From an uncultured Eubacteriales bacterium (GTDB taxonomy: Bacteria > Bacillota > Clostridia > Oscillospirales > Oscillospiraceae), in contig USDP01000085.1 in NCBI GenBank assembly GCA_900553545.1, positions 1-6,765 of the forward strand: DNA of 6,765 nt, read 5' to 3'. A model generated the notes under the pieces. It ran no database searches. It saw only the letters and a list, made by a program, of their open reading frames with translations, and was not told where the DNA came from. Within the stretch, counting starts at the first letter, position 1, and every line of letters begins with the position of its first letter. Both the position numbers and the translations under genes were made by a program. Positions 6,591 through 6,765 of the stretch are shown here, piece by piece.

Positions 6591-6765
6591 ATGAAATCCA
6601 CAGGAATCGTAAGAAAAGTTGACGAGCTTGGCCGGATCGTGCTGCCGATCGAGCTGCGCAGAACCATGGATATCGCGGAGAAGGACGCGATTGAAATTTA
6701 TGTGGACGGTTCGTCGATCATTCTGAAAAAGTACGAGCCGACCTGCGTGTTCTGCGGCGATGCCA
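6591..6765 (+). CDS. AbrB-family transition-state regulator (partial, runs off right edge)
   Basis: The 58 visible codons encode the whole SpoVT/AbrB swapped-hairpin DNA-binding domain, from STGIVRKVDELGRIVLPIEL to EIYVDGSSIILKKYEP. AbrB is the Bacillus regulator that holds back post-exponential and sporulation genes. The start MKSTGIVRKVDELGR matches AbrB/Abh more closely than SpoVT (MKATGIVRRIDDLGR). The domain is followed by CVFCGDA, the start of a CxxC that in many clostridial AbrB homologues opens a small cysteine-containing C-terminal part; the remainder lies outside the window. GGAGG at 6577-6581 sits 9 bases before the ATG. It is divergent from spmA, so it may influence sporulation genes nearby, though this is inference. 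I give no symbol because abrB and abh cannot be separated on this fragment. Confidence 0.9.
   Translation, partial: MKSTGIVRKVDELGRIVLPIELRRTMDIAEKDAIEIYVDGSSIILKKYEPTCVFCGDA

Noticed and set aside
1..6765. CRISPR array, tRNA or rRNA genes, insertion-sequence ends
   Set aside because: No regularly spaced repeats, cloverleaf-like sequence or terminal inverted repeats flanking a transposase were seen on either strand.

Overview
The window looks like chromosome of a GC-rich, spore-forming member of the Clostridia, probably Oscillospiraceae-like. That is inferred from a spmA-spmB pair, a clostridial AbrB-type regulator with a CxxC start to its C-terminal half, and a large serine recombinase of the kind found on mobile elements of gut Firmicutes. 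I cannot name the species from the sequence.

Positions 1 to about 2310 read as the recombinase end of an integrative or mobilisable element. They hold the tail of an unrecognised basic/acidic protein that runs in from the left edge, a short SHOCT-like helical protein whose start codon appears to be ATC rather than ATG, a promoter, and a complete 582-residue large serine recombinase. A perfect 15-bp inverted repeat follows the recombinase and probably ends its transcript. The junction between element and chromosome should lie near here or further right, but no att core can be fixed from one end alone.

Positions 2365 to 3523 carry a promoter and a DUF362-family gene. It is intact along its full length except for one extra base in a run of five G (2746-2750), which shifts the frame about 30% of the way in. 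A stem-loop at 3526-3553 sits between this gene and the convergent argS gene, and has its clear T-tract on the argS strand.

Positions 3572 to 6460 are three minus-strand genes in the order spmA, spmB, argS. spmA and spmB overlap by four bases (ATGA) and should be translationally coupled. argS has its own strong sigma-A-like promoter, whose -35 element overlaps the spmB stop codon, so a housekeeping gene follows a sporulation pair without depending on it.

Divergent from spmA, across a 130-base AT-rich intergenic region, an AbrB-family transition-state regulator begins at 6591 and runs off the right edge. Nothing here is a clearly new system. The points worth a second look are the DUF362 frameshift, the ATC start, the repeated tail of the recombinase, and the layout of the spmA/AbrB intergenic region.
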